From assembly GCF_019739195.1 (NCBI RefSeq), contig NZ_JAHHDS010000003.1, positions 806,001-870,000 of the forward strand: a stretch of DNA of 64,000 nucleotides, in the 5' to 3' direction. How positions within the stretch are numbered: the first letter of the stretch is position 1; the number at the start of each line of letters is the position of its first letter. The notes below the pieces were generated by a model. It saw only the letters and a program-made list of their open reading frames with translations. It was not told the DNA's origin and did no database searches. Shown piece by piece: positions 26,706 to 35,773 of this stretch. Both the position numbers and the translations under genes were made by a program. This stretch comes from Microcella sp. (GTDB taxonomy: Bacteria > Actinomycetota > Actinomycetes > Actinomycetales > Microbacteriaceae).

Positions 26706-27235
26706 GATCCCGCGGCTCCGTCGAGACCCGCCCGCGCGGCATTCGCATCGCGATACTTCACAGTCTGAAGGTGCTCGCAGTAGAGAACTAGTTCTTCATC
26801 GTCGGCGCGAAACACCTCGTACGACACCGTGAAGAGCCCCATCGTTTCGTACTTGGGAGTCTTGTTGAGCAGGGTGCGCATTGTATAGATGGTGTCGCCA
26901 ATGAAGACGGGCTTGATAAACCGCAGGCGGTCGTAGCCGTAGCTGAAAGTGTTCACATTGTTGTGGGCCATGAGACCCATGCCGTAGCTGAAGACCATGG
27001 CGCCTGGAACGATGCGCTTGCCGAAGACGCCGTGCTCGCGTGCCCAGATGTCGTCGGCGACATAGGGGTGCATGTCAAGGAGCAGCCCGTTGAATACCAT
27101 CATCTCCCCCTCGGAGATGGTGCGTCTGATGGACCGGTCGACCTCACCGACCTCGTAGTCTTCGTAGAGCTTTTCGTCCTGGTTCCAGGCCTTGATCGCA
27201 TTGCGGGCAATCGGGTCGGTGTTGGGGTTCTTCAT
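26702..27235 (-). CDS. MaoC-like hot-dog protein, catalytic His replaced
   Basis: 177 residues of the MaoC dehydratase fold ([26 protein letters not shown], then [20 protein letters not shown]). In canonical hydratases the active loop is GD-xNP-xH-xD; here the loop reads [10 protein letters not shown], so the catalytic His position holds Val. It may be a non-catalytic partner of the second MaoC protein (29304-29771) or use another chemistry. GAAAGG eight bases before ATG 27235. Four bases separate it from the CoA-transferase gene. Confidence 0.8.
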   Translation of the reverse strand: MKNPNTDPIARNAIKAWNQDEKLYEDYEVGEVDRSIRRTISEGEMMVFNGLLLDMHPYVADDIWAREHGVFGKRIVPGAMVFSYGMGLMAHNNVNTFSYGYDRLRFIKPVFIGDTIYTMRTLLNKTPKYETMGLFTVSYEVFRADDEELVLYCEHLQTVKYRDANAARAGLDGAAGS

Positions 27236-27239
27236 CACG

Positions 27240-28424
27240 TCAACCTTTCTCGAAGAATTCGCGTCGAATACTGTCGTTGTGCTCGCCGATTCGCGGAGCA
27301 CCCTTCTCGTGAGTGAGGGGTGCCCCGTCGAAACGAACGGGCGCCCGCGTTGTCTGAATCTCAACGTCTCCCGACCCGTCGGCAGCCTGACGATGCACGG
27401 CCTGCATCATGTTCAGCGCAGCGAACCCTTCGTGCTCGACCAATTGCGGCAGTGTCAATACCGGGGCGCACCAGACATCTGCTTCGTCAAGAATGCTGAG
27501 CCAGTGATCGGTCGACCGGGTAGCCAAGCGATCGGCCAGAGCACGGGTGATGGCGGTCTGCTCGGTCCACCACGTCTCTGGGTCGATGTACTGCGCGAGA
27601 GAGTCGAGGCCGATCAGGCGTCCCAAATCAGGTACTGACGTCATCGCGAGCGCCAGATACCCATCAGCAGTGGGGTAGGTGCCATACGGAGCTTGCAGGA
27701 ACGCGTGAGCGGTGTTGCGCGTTCCACGCTTCACCGTCACCGACGGGTCAGTCAGGTGCGCGCTCAGCAGCTCAAACTGCAAGTCGAGCATCGACTCGAG
27801 CAGGCTCGTCTCGACCCGTCCGCCAACTCCGGTGCGCTCGCGCCGCAGGAGTGCGGCCGTCACTCCGTGAGCCGTGTGGATAGACGTCACGATGTCAGCG
27901 ATCGCGATGCCGACCGGAATCGGCGGATCGTCAGAACTGCCATTGAGCCAGGGCAGGCCCGAAATGGACTGCGCCAGCAGATCTTGTCCTGGTCGATCCT
28001 TCAACGGACCCGACGCCCCGTATCCGCTCACACTCGCATAAACGATGCCCGGGTTGATGGCGCGAACGTCGTCGTAGCCGAGGCCCAGTCGTTCCATGAT
28101 TCCGGGGCGGAAGTTCTGGATGATCACGTCGGCGTGAGCGATTAGCTCTCGAACCTCGGCAAGGTCGTCGGTGTCTTTCAGATTCGCCGCAAAGCTCTCT
28201 TTGTTGCGGTTGGTAATGTGGAAGGACAGCGTGTCGCCGTCTTCCACGACACCTGCGAACGCCAGCGAGCGGCCGATGTCGCCGCCCTGAGGGCGCTCGA
28301 TCTTTATGACGCGCGCGCCCAGGTCGCCGAGACGCATGGCTGCCATCGGCCCCGCAAGAAACTGGCTGAAGTCGAGGATGAGAATGCCCTCGAGGGGCAG
28401 GGGAAGCTCTGGTGCGTCGGTCAC
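27240..28424 (-). CDS. CaiB/BaiF (class III) CoA-transferase
   Basis: 394 residues. Opens [35 protein letters not shown] (in consecutive parts), then [12 protein letters not shown] and [13 protein letters not shown] with the catalytic Asp at about 148; C-terminal half has [12 protein letters not shown]. Transfers CoA between a CoA thioester and a free carboxylic acid. AAGGA lies eight bases before GTG 28424. In an operon with a lactonase and two MaoC proteins, it probably activates an acid made from a sugar; substrate unknown. Confidence 0.9.
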   Translation of the reverse strand: MTDAPELPLPLEGILILDFSQFLAGPMAAMRLGDLGARVIKIERPQGGDIGRSLAFAGVVEDGDTLSFHITNRNKESFAANLKDTDDLAEVRELIAHADVIIQNFRPGIMERLGLGYDDVRAINPGIVYASVSGYGASGPLKDRPGQDLLAQSISGLPWLNGSSDDPPIPVGIAIADIVTSIHTAHGVTAALLRRERTGVGGRVETSLLESMLDLQFELLSAHLTDPSVTVKRGTRNTAHAFLQAPYGTYPTADGYLALAMTSVPDLGRLIGLDSLAQYIDPETWWTEQTAITRALADRLATRSTDHWLSILDEADVWCAPVLTLPQLVEHEGFAALNMMQAVHRQAADGSGDVEIQTTRAPVRFDGAPLTHEKGAPRIGEHNDSIRREFFEKG

Positions 28425-28447
28425 GATCGATCCTTGCTGTCGGCAGT

Positions 28448-29302
28448 TCAGAGCGCGTACACGCGGCGGGCGGTGCGGAAGAGAATGTCGTCTTGCTCGT
28501 CGACCGACAGGGTCGAGATGACCTCCCGCTGAGCACGCCACACCCCGACGAAATCACCCGCCAGAATCGAGACAGGCCAGTCGCTGCCGAGCATGACGCG
28601 CGAGGCGCCGAAGTTGTCGACGACGTGGTCGACATAGCGTTGCCAGTCGGCAGAGGCCCACGTCGGCTTCGACGCCGTGTTCAGGCCGGAGAGCTTGACG
28701 ACCACGTTGGGGCGATCGGCTGCAGCGGCAATCAAAGACGCCCACGGCTCCCAGCCTTCGGAGGCGATTGGGGGCTTCGCCATGTGGTCAAGCACGACGG
28801 TCAACTCAGGGTGTCGGTCAGCCACGGCCGCGACCGTTTCGAGGTGTTCGTCGAGCACGCTCACCATGTCGAGCGCCAAGCCTCGGGGCGCGAGCAACCC
28901 CAGGGTGCGATTCACGGTCTCACCGAGGATCCACCGTGGGTCGGCGTAGGTGTGGGTCAGGCAGCGAACGCCCTTGACGTAGGGCGACGCGGCGTACAGG
29001 TCGAGTGCCGACCGTGCTTCGTCGTGGCGGTCGAGGGGCGCCCAGGCGACCACCCCGAGAACCGTTGGGGTCGAGGCGGCAACACTGAGCATGTAGAACG
29101 TGTCTTCGTAGGTGTCCGCTGCTTGAACCAGCACGGTTCCTGTCACCCCCGCTTCCACGATTTCTGCAGCGACGCGTTCAGGGCCGAAGTCGTCGAACAG
29201 CGGGCCGTACTCCGGAACGATCCAGTCATAGGCGCGCTCCGACATCATCCACAGGTGTTGGTGGGTGTCGATCATCTCGATGGGTGAGTGCAGTGCGGTC
29301 AT
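28448..29302 (-). CDS. Amidohydrolase_2 / COG3618 sugar lactonase (L-fuconolactonase-like)
   Basis: 284 residues of the TIM-barrel metal-dependent lactonase group. Metal motif DTHQHLW at residues 12-18, then VKGVRCLTHTYAD, VVLDHMAKPP, VVVKLSGLNT and the terminal Asp in MLGSDWPVS. Family members open L-fucono-, L-rhamnono- or galactono-lactone. GGAG seven bases before ATG 29302. Supplies the lactone step missing between the aldo-keto reductase and FucD. Confidence 0.87.
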   Translation of the reverse strand: MTALHSPIEMIDTHQHLWMMSERAYDWIVPEYGPLFDDFGPERVAAEIVEAGVTGTVLVQAADTYEDTFYMLSVAASTPTVLGVVAWAPLDRHDEARSALDLYAASPYVKGVRCLTHTYADPRWILGETVNRTLGLLAPRGLALDMVSVLDEHLETVAAVADRHPELTVVLDHMAKPPIASEGWEPWASLIAAAADRPNVVVKLSGLNTASKPTWASADWQRYVDHVVDNFGASRVMLGSDWPVSILAGDFVGVWRAQREVISTLSVDEQDDILFRTARRVYAL

Positions 29303-29303
29303 G

Positions 29304-29771
29304 TCAGTGCTCCATCTCTGAGTTCGGTGCGGTCGATCGGCGTCGGTTGACGACGTAGATCTTGGTCAGTGCCAGCACTGTCTCGTTGTGCTGATTGGTG
29401 ACCTCGACGCGCTCAAACGCCATGCCGAAGCGTTCAGGCTGTCGAGGGTGATCGCTGAGTTCTACGAGCTCGGCGGTCGCGCGGATGGTGTCTCCGATGA
29501 AGACCGGCTTGATGAATCTCACGCGGTCATAGCCGTAGCTCATGGCGTCTTCGTTGATCTCGCCGGCGAGCATCCCGATCGCCATGGAGAGGACCAAGGT
29601 TCCGTGAGCCATGCGCTGGCCGAAGGGCTGGGTGGCACAGAACTCTGCATCCATGTGGTGCGGGTAGAAGTCTCCGGTCTGCCCAGCGTGAGCGACGATG
29701 TCTGCCTCGGTCACGGTTCGTCCGTAGCTATGGCGCACGTCGCCGAGCTGGTAGTCCTCGAATACGGTCAT
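29304..29771 (-). CDS. MaoC family enoyl-CoA hydratase/dehydratase
   Basis: 155-residue hot-dog protein with an intact R-hydratase loop: [17 protein letters not shown] (Asp and His kept), then [11 protein letters not shown]. The later segment [17 protein letters not shown] is nearly shared with the His-less MaoC at 26702-27235, so the two are paralogues and could form a heterodimer. ATG 29771 overlaps the preceding stop by four bases. Presumed to hydrate or dehydrate the CoA ester produced by the CaiB protein. Confidence 0.87.
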   Translation of the reverse strand: MTVFEDYQLGDVRHSYGRTVTEADIVAHAGQTGDFYPHHMDAEFCATQPFGQRMAHGTLVLSMAIGMLAGEINEDAMSYGYDRVRFIKPVFIGDTIRATAELVELSDHPRQPERFGMAFERVEVTNQHNETVLALTKIYVVNRRRSTAPNSEMEH

Positions 29772-30922
29772 ACGATGGGCTCCTTCAGGTGCTTCTCTGC
29801 CAGGGATTCGAGGATGTCGAGTGTGCCGGGGGTGAATCGCCGTGAGGTGAGCGCGTCGTGCACCACATGCGAGATGGCCAGCTGCAGGTCGGGCCACCCC
29901 AGAACGCGTGGGCGTACCCACGCACGCTCGAGGGTGCGAAGAGTATTGCGAAAGAAGTTGGCCGTCTCGGCGTTGCGCGCCTCACTTCGCCAGGCACGCA
30001 GGTTTCCTGGCTGTCCGCCGCCGGCCGTGTAAGGGCCGCTCTGCAACTCCGCCCCCGCGAGCGCGAGCGCAACAGCAACAGCAAGCTGGGGGCGCGTTGT
30101 CGCGGAAGAGACGGCGATACCCGCCCCCCCGAGCTCTGAGCCTGATGCATGCCCATCGAACGACGGAACGTCGTCATACGCCAGGCGATGAGGGCGAAAG
30201 CCGGGGCGTGAGTAGTTGGTATAGCCGAAGAGAGCGACAGCCGTCGAGTGGCCGTCGGTGGTGGCAAGCACCTCGGCGACGTCGATCGGGTTCGCGTCAG
30301 CACACCATGCCGGAACGCGCTCAGCGAGTCGAATCATGAAGTCGAGCACGGCAGCGGCGGCGTCTCGGTCGATCATGACGTGCGGCTGCGCCAGCGGGTG
30401 CCCCTTCTGCGCCAAGAGCGTGGCGAACGTGCTGAAAGCATCCACTGGCTTGTACGGCCAGAGCACACTGTGTTTAGGGAGGGCGATGACATCGCTCCAG
30501 TAGACGGGTGCACCGTCGCACCGATCCGATCGAAAGGCTGACACCTGCGCTGCGGCATCGATAGCGAGCGCCCACTGATGGCCGCGGTATCCGTAAGAAT
30601 CATGCGACGCTCCGACGCTCTCTCGCGCCAGTTGATCAAGCACCGCTGAATCGACATGCTCGTCGAGCGCCAAGAGAGCCCCCGCGTTGACTGCGTCGGG
30701 CACGTGGGGGTGGTCGATGATCAACAGGTCGAATTCCGCGGCGAAATCGGCAATGTGTTGGTCTCCAAACGCGAGAAGCGACCGCGCTTCCCACGTCACA
30801 GTCGCGCCGAGGTGTGCCGCAATATGGTCATCGGCCGCGCGCAGGCCGTCGACCCCGCGCGGGTGATCCCAGGTCATTCCGGAGAGCTCAATCTCAGGAT
30901 GCATCGTGGACCTCGTCGTCAT
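29768..30922 (-). CDS. Solute-binding-protein homologue without signal peptide
   Basis: 384 residues with the fold pattern of family-1 extracellular solute-binding proteins ([43 protein letters not shown] in parts, [22 protein letters not shown]). The N-terminus [13 protein letters not shown] is polar and has no signal sequence or lipobox, and the first gene of a cytoplasmic CoA/MaoC operon follows directly, so it is probably cytosolic. It could bind or convert a small molecule. Leaderless: TAGGAT-GAATCC-ATG, the -10 being operator E. Confidence 0.75.
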   Translation of the reverse strand: MTTRSTMHPEIELSGMTWDHPRGVDGLRAADDHIAAHLGATVTWEARSLLAFGDQHIADFAAEFDLLIIDHPHVPDAVNAGALLALDEHVDSAVLDQLARESVGASHDSYGYRGHQWALAIDAAAQVSAFRSDRCDGAPVYWSDVIALPKHSVLWPYKPVDAFSTFATLLAQKGHPLAQPHVMIDRDAAAAVLDFMIRLAERVPAWCADANPIDVAEVLATTDGHSTAVALFGYTNYSRPGFRPHRLAYDDVPSFDGHASGSELGGAGIAVSSATTRPQLAVAVALALAGAELQSGPYTAGGGQPGNLRAWRSEARNAETANFFRNTLRTLERAWVRPRVLGWPDLQLAISHVVHDALTSRRFTPGTLDILESLAEKHLKEPIV

Positions 30923-30925
30923 GGA

Positions 30926-30940
30926 TTCATCCTATATGAA
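30926..30940 (-). promoter_or_regulatory. Cluster operator/promoter site E (leaderless)
   Basis: TTCATCCTATATGAA, inverted arms TTCAT/ATGAA. On the minus strand TAGGAT (30929-30934) is exactly six bases before the ATG at 30922, so the -10 box lies within the palindrome and the mRNA starts at the A of ATG. Confidence 0.65.
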
Positions 30941-31067
30941 AACGATTTACCACACCACACGCGGCATCTCGACTGTCCCGTCATCGCGATTGCCCGTGAA
31001 ACTCGGCTGCCCCAGCGGACGAGCTGCCCAGCGCGCCGAGTGCGGGCGTGTGCCGACGCGCCAATAC

Positions 31068-31087
31068 AATAGGCAATAGGGAATAGG
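31068..31087 (+). repeat. Three tandem AATAGG units upstream of the GntR gene (site F)
   Basis: AATAGG at 31068-31073, 31075-31080 and 31082-31087, period seven bases, 53 bases before the GntR start. They contain the ATAGG half-core of the cluster operators; probable autoregulatory site. Confidence 0.5.
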
Positions 31088-31139
31088 CGTCTCGACCCGA
31101 AGCGCCACCGTTGGCGTTGCCAGCAGATCTGAGGAGAGC

Positions 31140-31913
31140 ATGAACACTCAGTCATCGATTCGGCGAGCGTCAGCCGGGCGGCCTTCACGCTCTGTTCTCT
31201 CTGATGAAACGCACGACGCGATTCGCGAAATGCTTCTGAATCACACCATTGCGCCTGGTGAGCACATCAACATTGATGCGCTTTCTCGTGAGCTCGAGGT
31301 CTCTCAGACCCCTGTTCGAGAGGCTCTCGCACGGTTGGAGTCAGACGATCTCGTCGTGAAACAGCCCTTGCGCGGTTACACGGCCACCGAACTCCTCACC
31401 GTCACGCAACTCGACGACCTCTTTCAGTTTCGACTGCTGATCGAGCCATGGTCTGCAGAGAAGGCGGCGACGCAGTCCGACCACCACGGACACGAGGAAC
31501 TGAGGGCAGAACTCGAGCGCGGCGCGGCCGTAGGTGCCCTCGATATGGAGCGCGCCTACGCCGCGATGTCTGAACATGACGCCCGCTTTCACGAGCTCAT
31601 CGCGCGACTATCGGGGAGCGAGTTCGTGCGTGATGCTTTCGTTCGCACGCACTGTCACCTGCATCTCTTCCGACTCTATCAAGCCGGTCAGGCTCAACTA
31701 GAGGCAGCAGGGAAGGACTCCGCATTCGTCGACACCCTGTTCAGCCTGTACTACCAGCCGACATCGGGGTTCCTCGCGTTCCGTGAGCATGAAGGCATCG
31801 CCCAGGCAGTGCTCGCTGGCGACGCCGCCAGTGCGCGCACTCGCATGCACGACCACATTCAGTCATCGCGGGAACGGTTTGCCCCCGCGATGACAGTCCT
31901 CAACGGCCACTAG
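31140..31913 (+). CDS. GntR family regulator with FCD domain
   Basis: 257 residues. Winged helix at about 22-90 (INIDALSRELEVSQTPVREALARLESDDLV in two parts), then an all-helical FCD ligand domain with its metal residues in EHDARFHELI, VRTHCHLHLF and FREHEGIAQAV. FCD regulators sense organic acids, typically sugar acids, and bind short palindromes. Its central place among acid-sugar genes makes it the leading candidate for the TATAGGAT regulon. GAGGAG precedes ATG 31140. Confidence 0.92.
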   Translation: MNTQSSIRRASAGRPSRSVLSDETHDAIREMLLNHTIAPGEHINIDALSRELEVSQTPVREALARLESDDLVVKQPLRGYTATELLTVTQLDDLFQFRLLIEPWSAEKAATQSDHHGHEELRAELERGAAVGALDMERAYAAMSEHDARFHELIARLSGSEFVRDAFVRTHCHLHLFRLYQAGQAQLEAAGKDSAFVDTLFSLYYQPTSGFLAFREHEGIAQAVLAGDAASARTRMHDHIQSSRERFAPAMTVLNGH

Positions 31914-31916
31914 CGC

Positions 31917-32915
31917 TCACGGCGTAGGCGCATCGGCTCTCAGCAGCCCAGCCTCGACGAGTTCAGCCCACACGGCGGCAGGAACGGGAGTGTCGAACAG
32001 CGCGTCGTTGCGCTCAACCTGCGCGCGCGAACGCGCCCCCAGGCACACCGTCGGTACCGCGGCATGGCCTAGAGCAAACTGCACGGCGACTTGTGGCAGC
32101 GTCGCACCGTGGTGCTCGCAAATGTCAGCGATGCGGGTAGCTCGAGCAACCAGCGAGTCGGGTGCGGTTGCATAGTCGAAATGCGATGTGGGGTCGGGAC
32201 GATCGCGAGCGAGAAGGCCCGAGTTGAAGACACCCGCGGCGACGACCGACACGTTATGAGCGAGAGCCGCAGGCAATAGATCATCGAGCGCGCTCTGATC
32301 AAGCAACGTATACCGACCCGCCAACATGACAACATCTACGTCGCTGTTGATGACGAAATTGGCCAGCATCGTCGACTGATTCATTCCGGCGCCATACGAA
32401 CGAATGACACCTTGGCTACGCAGTTCGTCAAGCGCAGGAAGAGCACCGTCGAGAACGGACTCGTAATAGTCGTCAGGATCGTGAACGTAGACGAGATCGA
32501 TGCGGTCGAGCCCTAGCCGGGTCAAGGACGCCTCGATCGAGCGCAGCACCCCATCACGCGAGTAGTCGTACACGCGCACGTGATCGCGCGGAACGTCGAA
32601 GCCGTTGTCGATATCTCGATCGTCTGCGCCGTTATGAGTTGGCTGAAGCAGCCGGCCGACCTTCGTCGAGATGATGACCTCATCACGAGACCAGCCTCGC
32701 ACCGCTTCCCCCAGCCGACGTTCTGAAAGTCCCAGCCCGTAATGAGGGGCAGTATCGAAGTAGCGAACATCAGACTGCCAAGCCGCATCGAGCGCGTCCG
32801 CCGCTGTCGCGTCATCGATGGCTCGAAAGAGATTCCCGATCACCGCCGCACCGAATGCGTGCCGGCCCACTGCCAGGCCCCCTCGGCCGAGGGGGGAACG
32901 TTCAGTGCGATTCAT
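31917..32915 (-). CDS. Aldo-keto reductase, D-threo-aldose 1-dehydrogenase (L-fucose dehydrogenase) type
   Basis: 332 residues. Catalytic Asp/Tyr in YFDTAPHYGLGLSERRLG, Lys in ISTKVGR, His in LVYVHDPDD. The segment YDYSRDGVLRSIEASLTRLGLD is typical of the D-threo-aldose/L-fucose dehydrogenases, which oxidise L-fucose to L-fuconolactone with NAD(P)+. Last gene of the operon running from 35743; convergent with the GntR gene three bases away. Confidence 0.85.
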   Translation of the reverse strand: MNRTERSPLGRGGLAVGRHAFGAAVIGNLFRAIDDATAADALDAAWQSDVRYFDTAPHYGLGLSERRLGEAVRGWSRDEVIISTKVGRLLQPTHNGADDRDIDNGFDVPRDHVRVYDYSRDGVLRSIEASLTRLGLDRIDLVYVHDPDDYYESVLDGALPALDELRSQGVIRSYGAGMNQSTMLANFVINSDVDVVMLAGRYTLLDQSALDDLLPAALAHNVSVVAAGVFNSGLLARDRPDPTSHFDYATAPDSLVARATRIADICEHHGATLPQVAVQFALGHAAVPTVCLGARSRAQVERNDALFDTPVPAAVWAELVEAGLLRADAPTP

Positions 32916-32960
32916 GGGCGCTCCTCAGTAGAGCCATGGTGGGAGACATCGCGATGCCGC

Positions 32961-34058
32961 TTAGGCCACGCGAAGGTTGTCGATGGCATCGAGGTTCCAG
33001 TCAATGCCGAGGCCGAGCGAGGTCGGCGCCTGCGCCCGCCCATCGACGATGCTGATCTCGCCCGTCGTCACTCGCCGCAGCTGGGGAATGTGCTCGAGGT
33101 ACAGTGCGTTCGGGATCGCACATACGAGCGGCAGGTGTAGCTCCATCAAGAAGTGCGGGGCGACCTTCACGCTGTATGCCTCGGCAAGGTGCGCCACCTT
33201 AAGCCACGGGGTGATACCGCCAATGCGGGCCACATCGACCTGAATGATCGACGCGGCACCGCGGTGCAAGTACTCGCGAAAATGACCTATCGAGTACATG
33301 CTTTCGCCCACCGCCACCGGAATCGACGTGGCGTTGGCGAGTCGCTCGTGACCCGCAATGTCGTCGGCAGGGAGGGGCTCTTCGAACCAGAACAGGTCGA
33401 GTGGCTCGAACAAGTGCGCCCGACGAATGGCGTCGGCGGCGGTCAGTGACTGGTTGGCATCTACCATCAGATCGAAGCCGTGACCGACCGCCTCGCGCAC
33501 CGCACTCAGGCGCGCGAGATCGTCATGCGGGTTGGGCAGGCCGACCTTGACCTTCGCGCCCAGCAGACCCCGCTCCTGGGTTGCGCGCGCCTGGGTGACG
33601 AGCTCGTCAGGGCTCAGGTGCAACCACCCACCCTCAGTGTCGTAGACCGGAATCGACGACGATGAGCCCCCGGCGAGCATCCAGAGCGGTACGCCAGAGC
33701 GCCGCGAACGGCCGTCCCAGACCGCGGTATCGATCGCAGCGAGGGCAAGCGACGTGATCGCACCGACCGTGGTCGCGCGCGTCGAGTTGAAGGCGGCATA
33801 CCAGACCGCCTCGGGGCGCTCGGCGTCGGCACCGAGAACCGCCTCGAGCATGCCACCACGCAGCATCTCGAGGACCGCGCGGCCGCCGGTTCCGATCGTG
33901 TAGCTGTAGCCGAGGGCGGTCATGCCGTCGGCGGTCTCGAGCCGCACATAGATGGTCTCTTGCTTGAGGAAGGCCTGCACCGCGTCTGTGCGCACCGTCT
34001 CGACAGGAATGTCGCTGAGCCAAGCCTCGGCCGCGACGATGGTGGTGGGGCTGGTCAT
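32961..34058 (-). CDS. Mandelate racemase-type enolase-superfamily enzyme (KxK)
   Basis: 365 residues with the full catalytic set at the mandelate racemase spacing: K169-x-K171 (GAKVKVG), D200 (VDANQ), E226 (WFEEP), E252 (VGES), D275 (VDVARIGG) and H302 (APHFLME). This architecture occurs in mandelate racemase and L-talarate/galactarate dehydratase. Substrate not assigned. ATG 34058 overlaps the fucD stop by four bases. Confidence 0.88.
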   Translation of the reverse strand: MTSPTTIVAAEAWLSDIPVETVRTDAVQAFLKQETIYVRLETADGMTALGYSYTIGTGGRAVLEMLRGGMLEAVLGADAERPEAVWYAAFNSTRATTVGAITSLALAAIDTAVWDGRSRRSGVPLWMLAGGSSSSIPVYDTEGGWLHLSPDELVTQARATQERGLLGAKVKVGLPNPHDDLARLSAVREAVGHGFDLMVDANQSLTAADAIRRAHLFEPLDLFWFEEPLPADDIAGHERLANATSIPVAVGESMYSIGHFREYLHRGAASIIQVDVARIGGITPWLKVAHLAEAYSVKVAPHFLMELHLPLVCAIPNALYLEHIPQLRRVTTGEISIVDGRAQAPTSLGLGIDWNLDAIDNLRVA

Positions 34059-35377
34059 GAGGCTCCTCGTGCGGCAGGGTTCGCAGCCCACTCTGGGCCG
34101 TCGGGAAAGCGAAAGCGGTCACGCGACGCGGCGTGCATCTGCATGCCGGATCCCGGTTGTTCGGGGGCACGGTACCGGCCCCCCTCGACGCGGGTGGGCT
34201 CGACAAAGTGCTCATGCAGATGATCGACATACTCGATCATTCGGCCCTCCATCGAGCCCGAGACCGCAATGTAGTCAAACATCGAGAGGTGCTGCACTGC
34301 CTCGCAGAGCCCCACGCCACCGGCGTGCGGGCAGACAGGCACACCGAATTTGGCGGCCAACAACAAAATGGCGATGTTCTCGTTGACCCCGGCGACGCGC
34401 ACGCTGTCGATCTGCAGCACGCCGATCGCACGCGCCTGCAGCAACTGCTTGAACAGCACCCGGTTGGCGCCGTGCTCGCCCGTGGCAACGCGGATCGGCG
34501 CGATCGCGCGAGCGATTGTCGCGTGGCCGAGCACGTCGTCGGGACTGGTGGGCTCTTCGATCCAGGCGGGGGCGAAGGGGGCAAGCTGCTGGATCCAGGC
34601 GATCGCGGCGGGGACATCCCACCGCTGGTTGGCATCAATGGCAATCGGGTAGTCGGGGCCGCACACCTCGCGCGCGATGCGCAAGCGCCGAATGTCATCG
34701 TCAAGGTCGGCGCCGACCTTGAGCTTGATCTGGGGAAAGCCGGCGTCGAGCGCCTCGCGGCACAGCCGTGCGAGCTTCTCGTCGTCGTAGCCGAGCCAGC
34801 CAGGCGAGGTGGTGTAGGCGGGGTATCCCGCAGCCAGCAAGGTCTGCTCGCGCTCAGCGCGCGTGGCGACCTGAGCCGTCAGAATGCGGACGGCGTCGTC
34901 GCGGCTGAGCTCGTCAGATATGTAGCGGTAGTCGACGAGGTCGGCGATCTCGTCGGGCATCATCCGCGAGAGCATCTGCCAGAGAGGCAGACCGGCCCGC
35001 TTGGCCTTGAGATCCCACAGCGCGTTGACGGCGGCGCCGATCGCCATGTGCATGACGCCTTTCTCCGGGCCGAGCCACCGTAACTGCGAGTCATGCACGA
35101 GCCAGCGCCACGTAGCCCCCATGTCGTCGAGCAAGGCCTCGACGTCATGCCCCAGAAGGTGACCTCTCAACGCGTCGATCGCGGCCGCCTGAACATCGTT
35201 GCCGCGACCGATCGTGAAGACAAAAGCGTGGCCGTCGTGGCCGTCAGCTGCATCAGTACCGAGTACAAGGTAGGCCGCCGAGTAGTCGGGGTCGGCGTTC
35301 ATCGCGTCTGACCCGTCAAGACTCGTCGAGGTGGGAAACCGAATGTCGCTCGTGGTGACGGCGGTGATGGTGCTCAC
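34055..35377 (-). CDS. fucD: L-fuconate dehydratase
   Basis: Dehydrates L-fuconate to 2-keto-3-deoxy-L-fuconate. 440 residues, the family length. Family-specific segments: [34 protein letters not shown] and [13 protein letters not shown]. Catalytic residues K218-x-K220 (QIKLK), D248, E274, E301 and H351 (CPHAGG) fall at the positions I recall for Xanthomonas FucD. The other oxidative fucose enzymes nearby support the call. Second gene after rhaM in its operon. Confidence 0.93.
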   Translation of the reverse strand: MSTITAVTTSDIRFPTSTSLDGSDAMNADPDYSAAYLVLGTDAADGHDGHAFVFTIGRGNDVQAAAIDALRGHLLGHDVEALLDDMGATWRWLVHDSQLRWLGPEKGVMHMAIGAAVNALWDLKAKRAGLPLWQMLSRMMPDEIADLVDYRYISDELSRDDAVRILTAQVATRAEREQTLLAAGYPAYTTSPGWLGYDDEKLARLCREALDAGFPQIKLKVGADLDDDIRRLRIAREVCGPDYPIAIDANQRWDVPAAIAWIQQLAPFAPAWIEEPTSPDDVLGHATIARAIAPIRVATGEHGANRVLFKQLLQARAIGVLQIDSVRVAGVNENIAILLLAAKFGVPVCPHAGGVGLCEAVQHLSMFDYIAVSGSMEGRMIEYVDHLHEHFVEPTRVEGGRYRAPEQPGSGMQMHAASRDRFRFPDGPEWAANPAARGAS

Positions 35378-35419
35378 GGTGAATAGTCTCCGTTCAGGGG
35401 CAGGGCGTTACCCGGCAGG

Positions 35420-35743
35420 TCAGTCGTGGTGGAACACTTCGGGCAGGTCTTTCCACCACTCACCCTCGGCGCGGTCATCAACCGGCACTTGCATGGGCTT
35501 GCAGATCGCCCACCACCGCTGCGTCTCGGCATCGTCGGCCATGGCTGCCATGTCGGCGTCAAAATCGTCGCCGACGTACTCGAAGTAGGAGAAGAGCAGA
35601 TCACCATGACGGTAGATCGAGTAATTGCGAATGCCGCTCTGAGTAATGCGTTCGAGAACTGTCGGCCAGGCGTTGGCGTGCAGGTCTTCGTACTCGGCGC
35701 GGTTCTCGGGCTTGAGACCGATGACAGAGGCAATGCGCTTCAA
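35420..35743 (-). CDS. L-rhamnose/L-fucose mutarotase (RhaM/YiiL family)
   Basis: 107 residues: MKRIASVIGLKPENRAEYEDLHANAWPTVLE begins with the YiiL pattern, including the conserved His; IRNYSIYRHGDLLFSYFEYVG and the Trp-Trp motif QRWWAICKPMQ follow. Interconverts anomers so the dehydrogenase gets the right form. TTG start at 35743, six bases after GGGAG. First gene of the operon rhaM-fucD-enolase-AKR under site G. Confidence 0.9.
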   Translation of the reverse strand: MKRIASVIGLKPENRAEYEDLHANAWPTVLERITQSGIRNYSIYRHGDLLFSYFEYVGDDFDADMAAMADDAETQRWWAICKPMQVPVDDRAEGEWWKDLPEVFHHD

Positions 35744-35756
35744 GGCAACTCCCTTT

Positions 35757-35766
35757 TCCTATAGGA
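35757..35766 (-). promoter_or_regulatory. Cluster operator/promoter site G
   Basis: TCCTATAGGA, a perfect 10-bp palindrome 13 bases upstream of the rhaM start, also with TATAGGA on the minus (coding) strand. Confidence 0.6.
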
Positions 35767-35773
35767 CATACGA

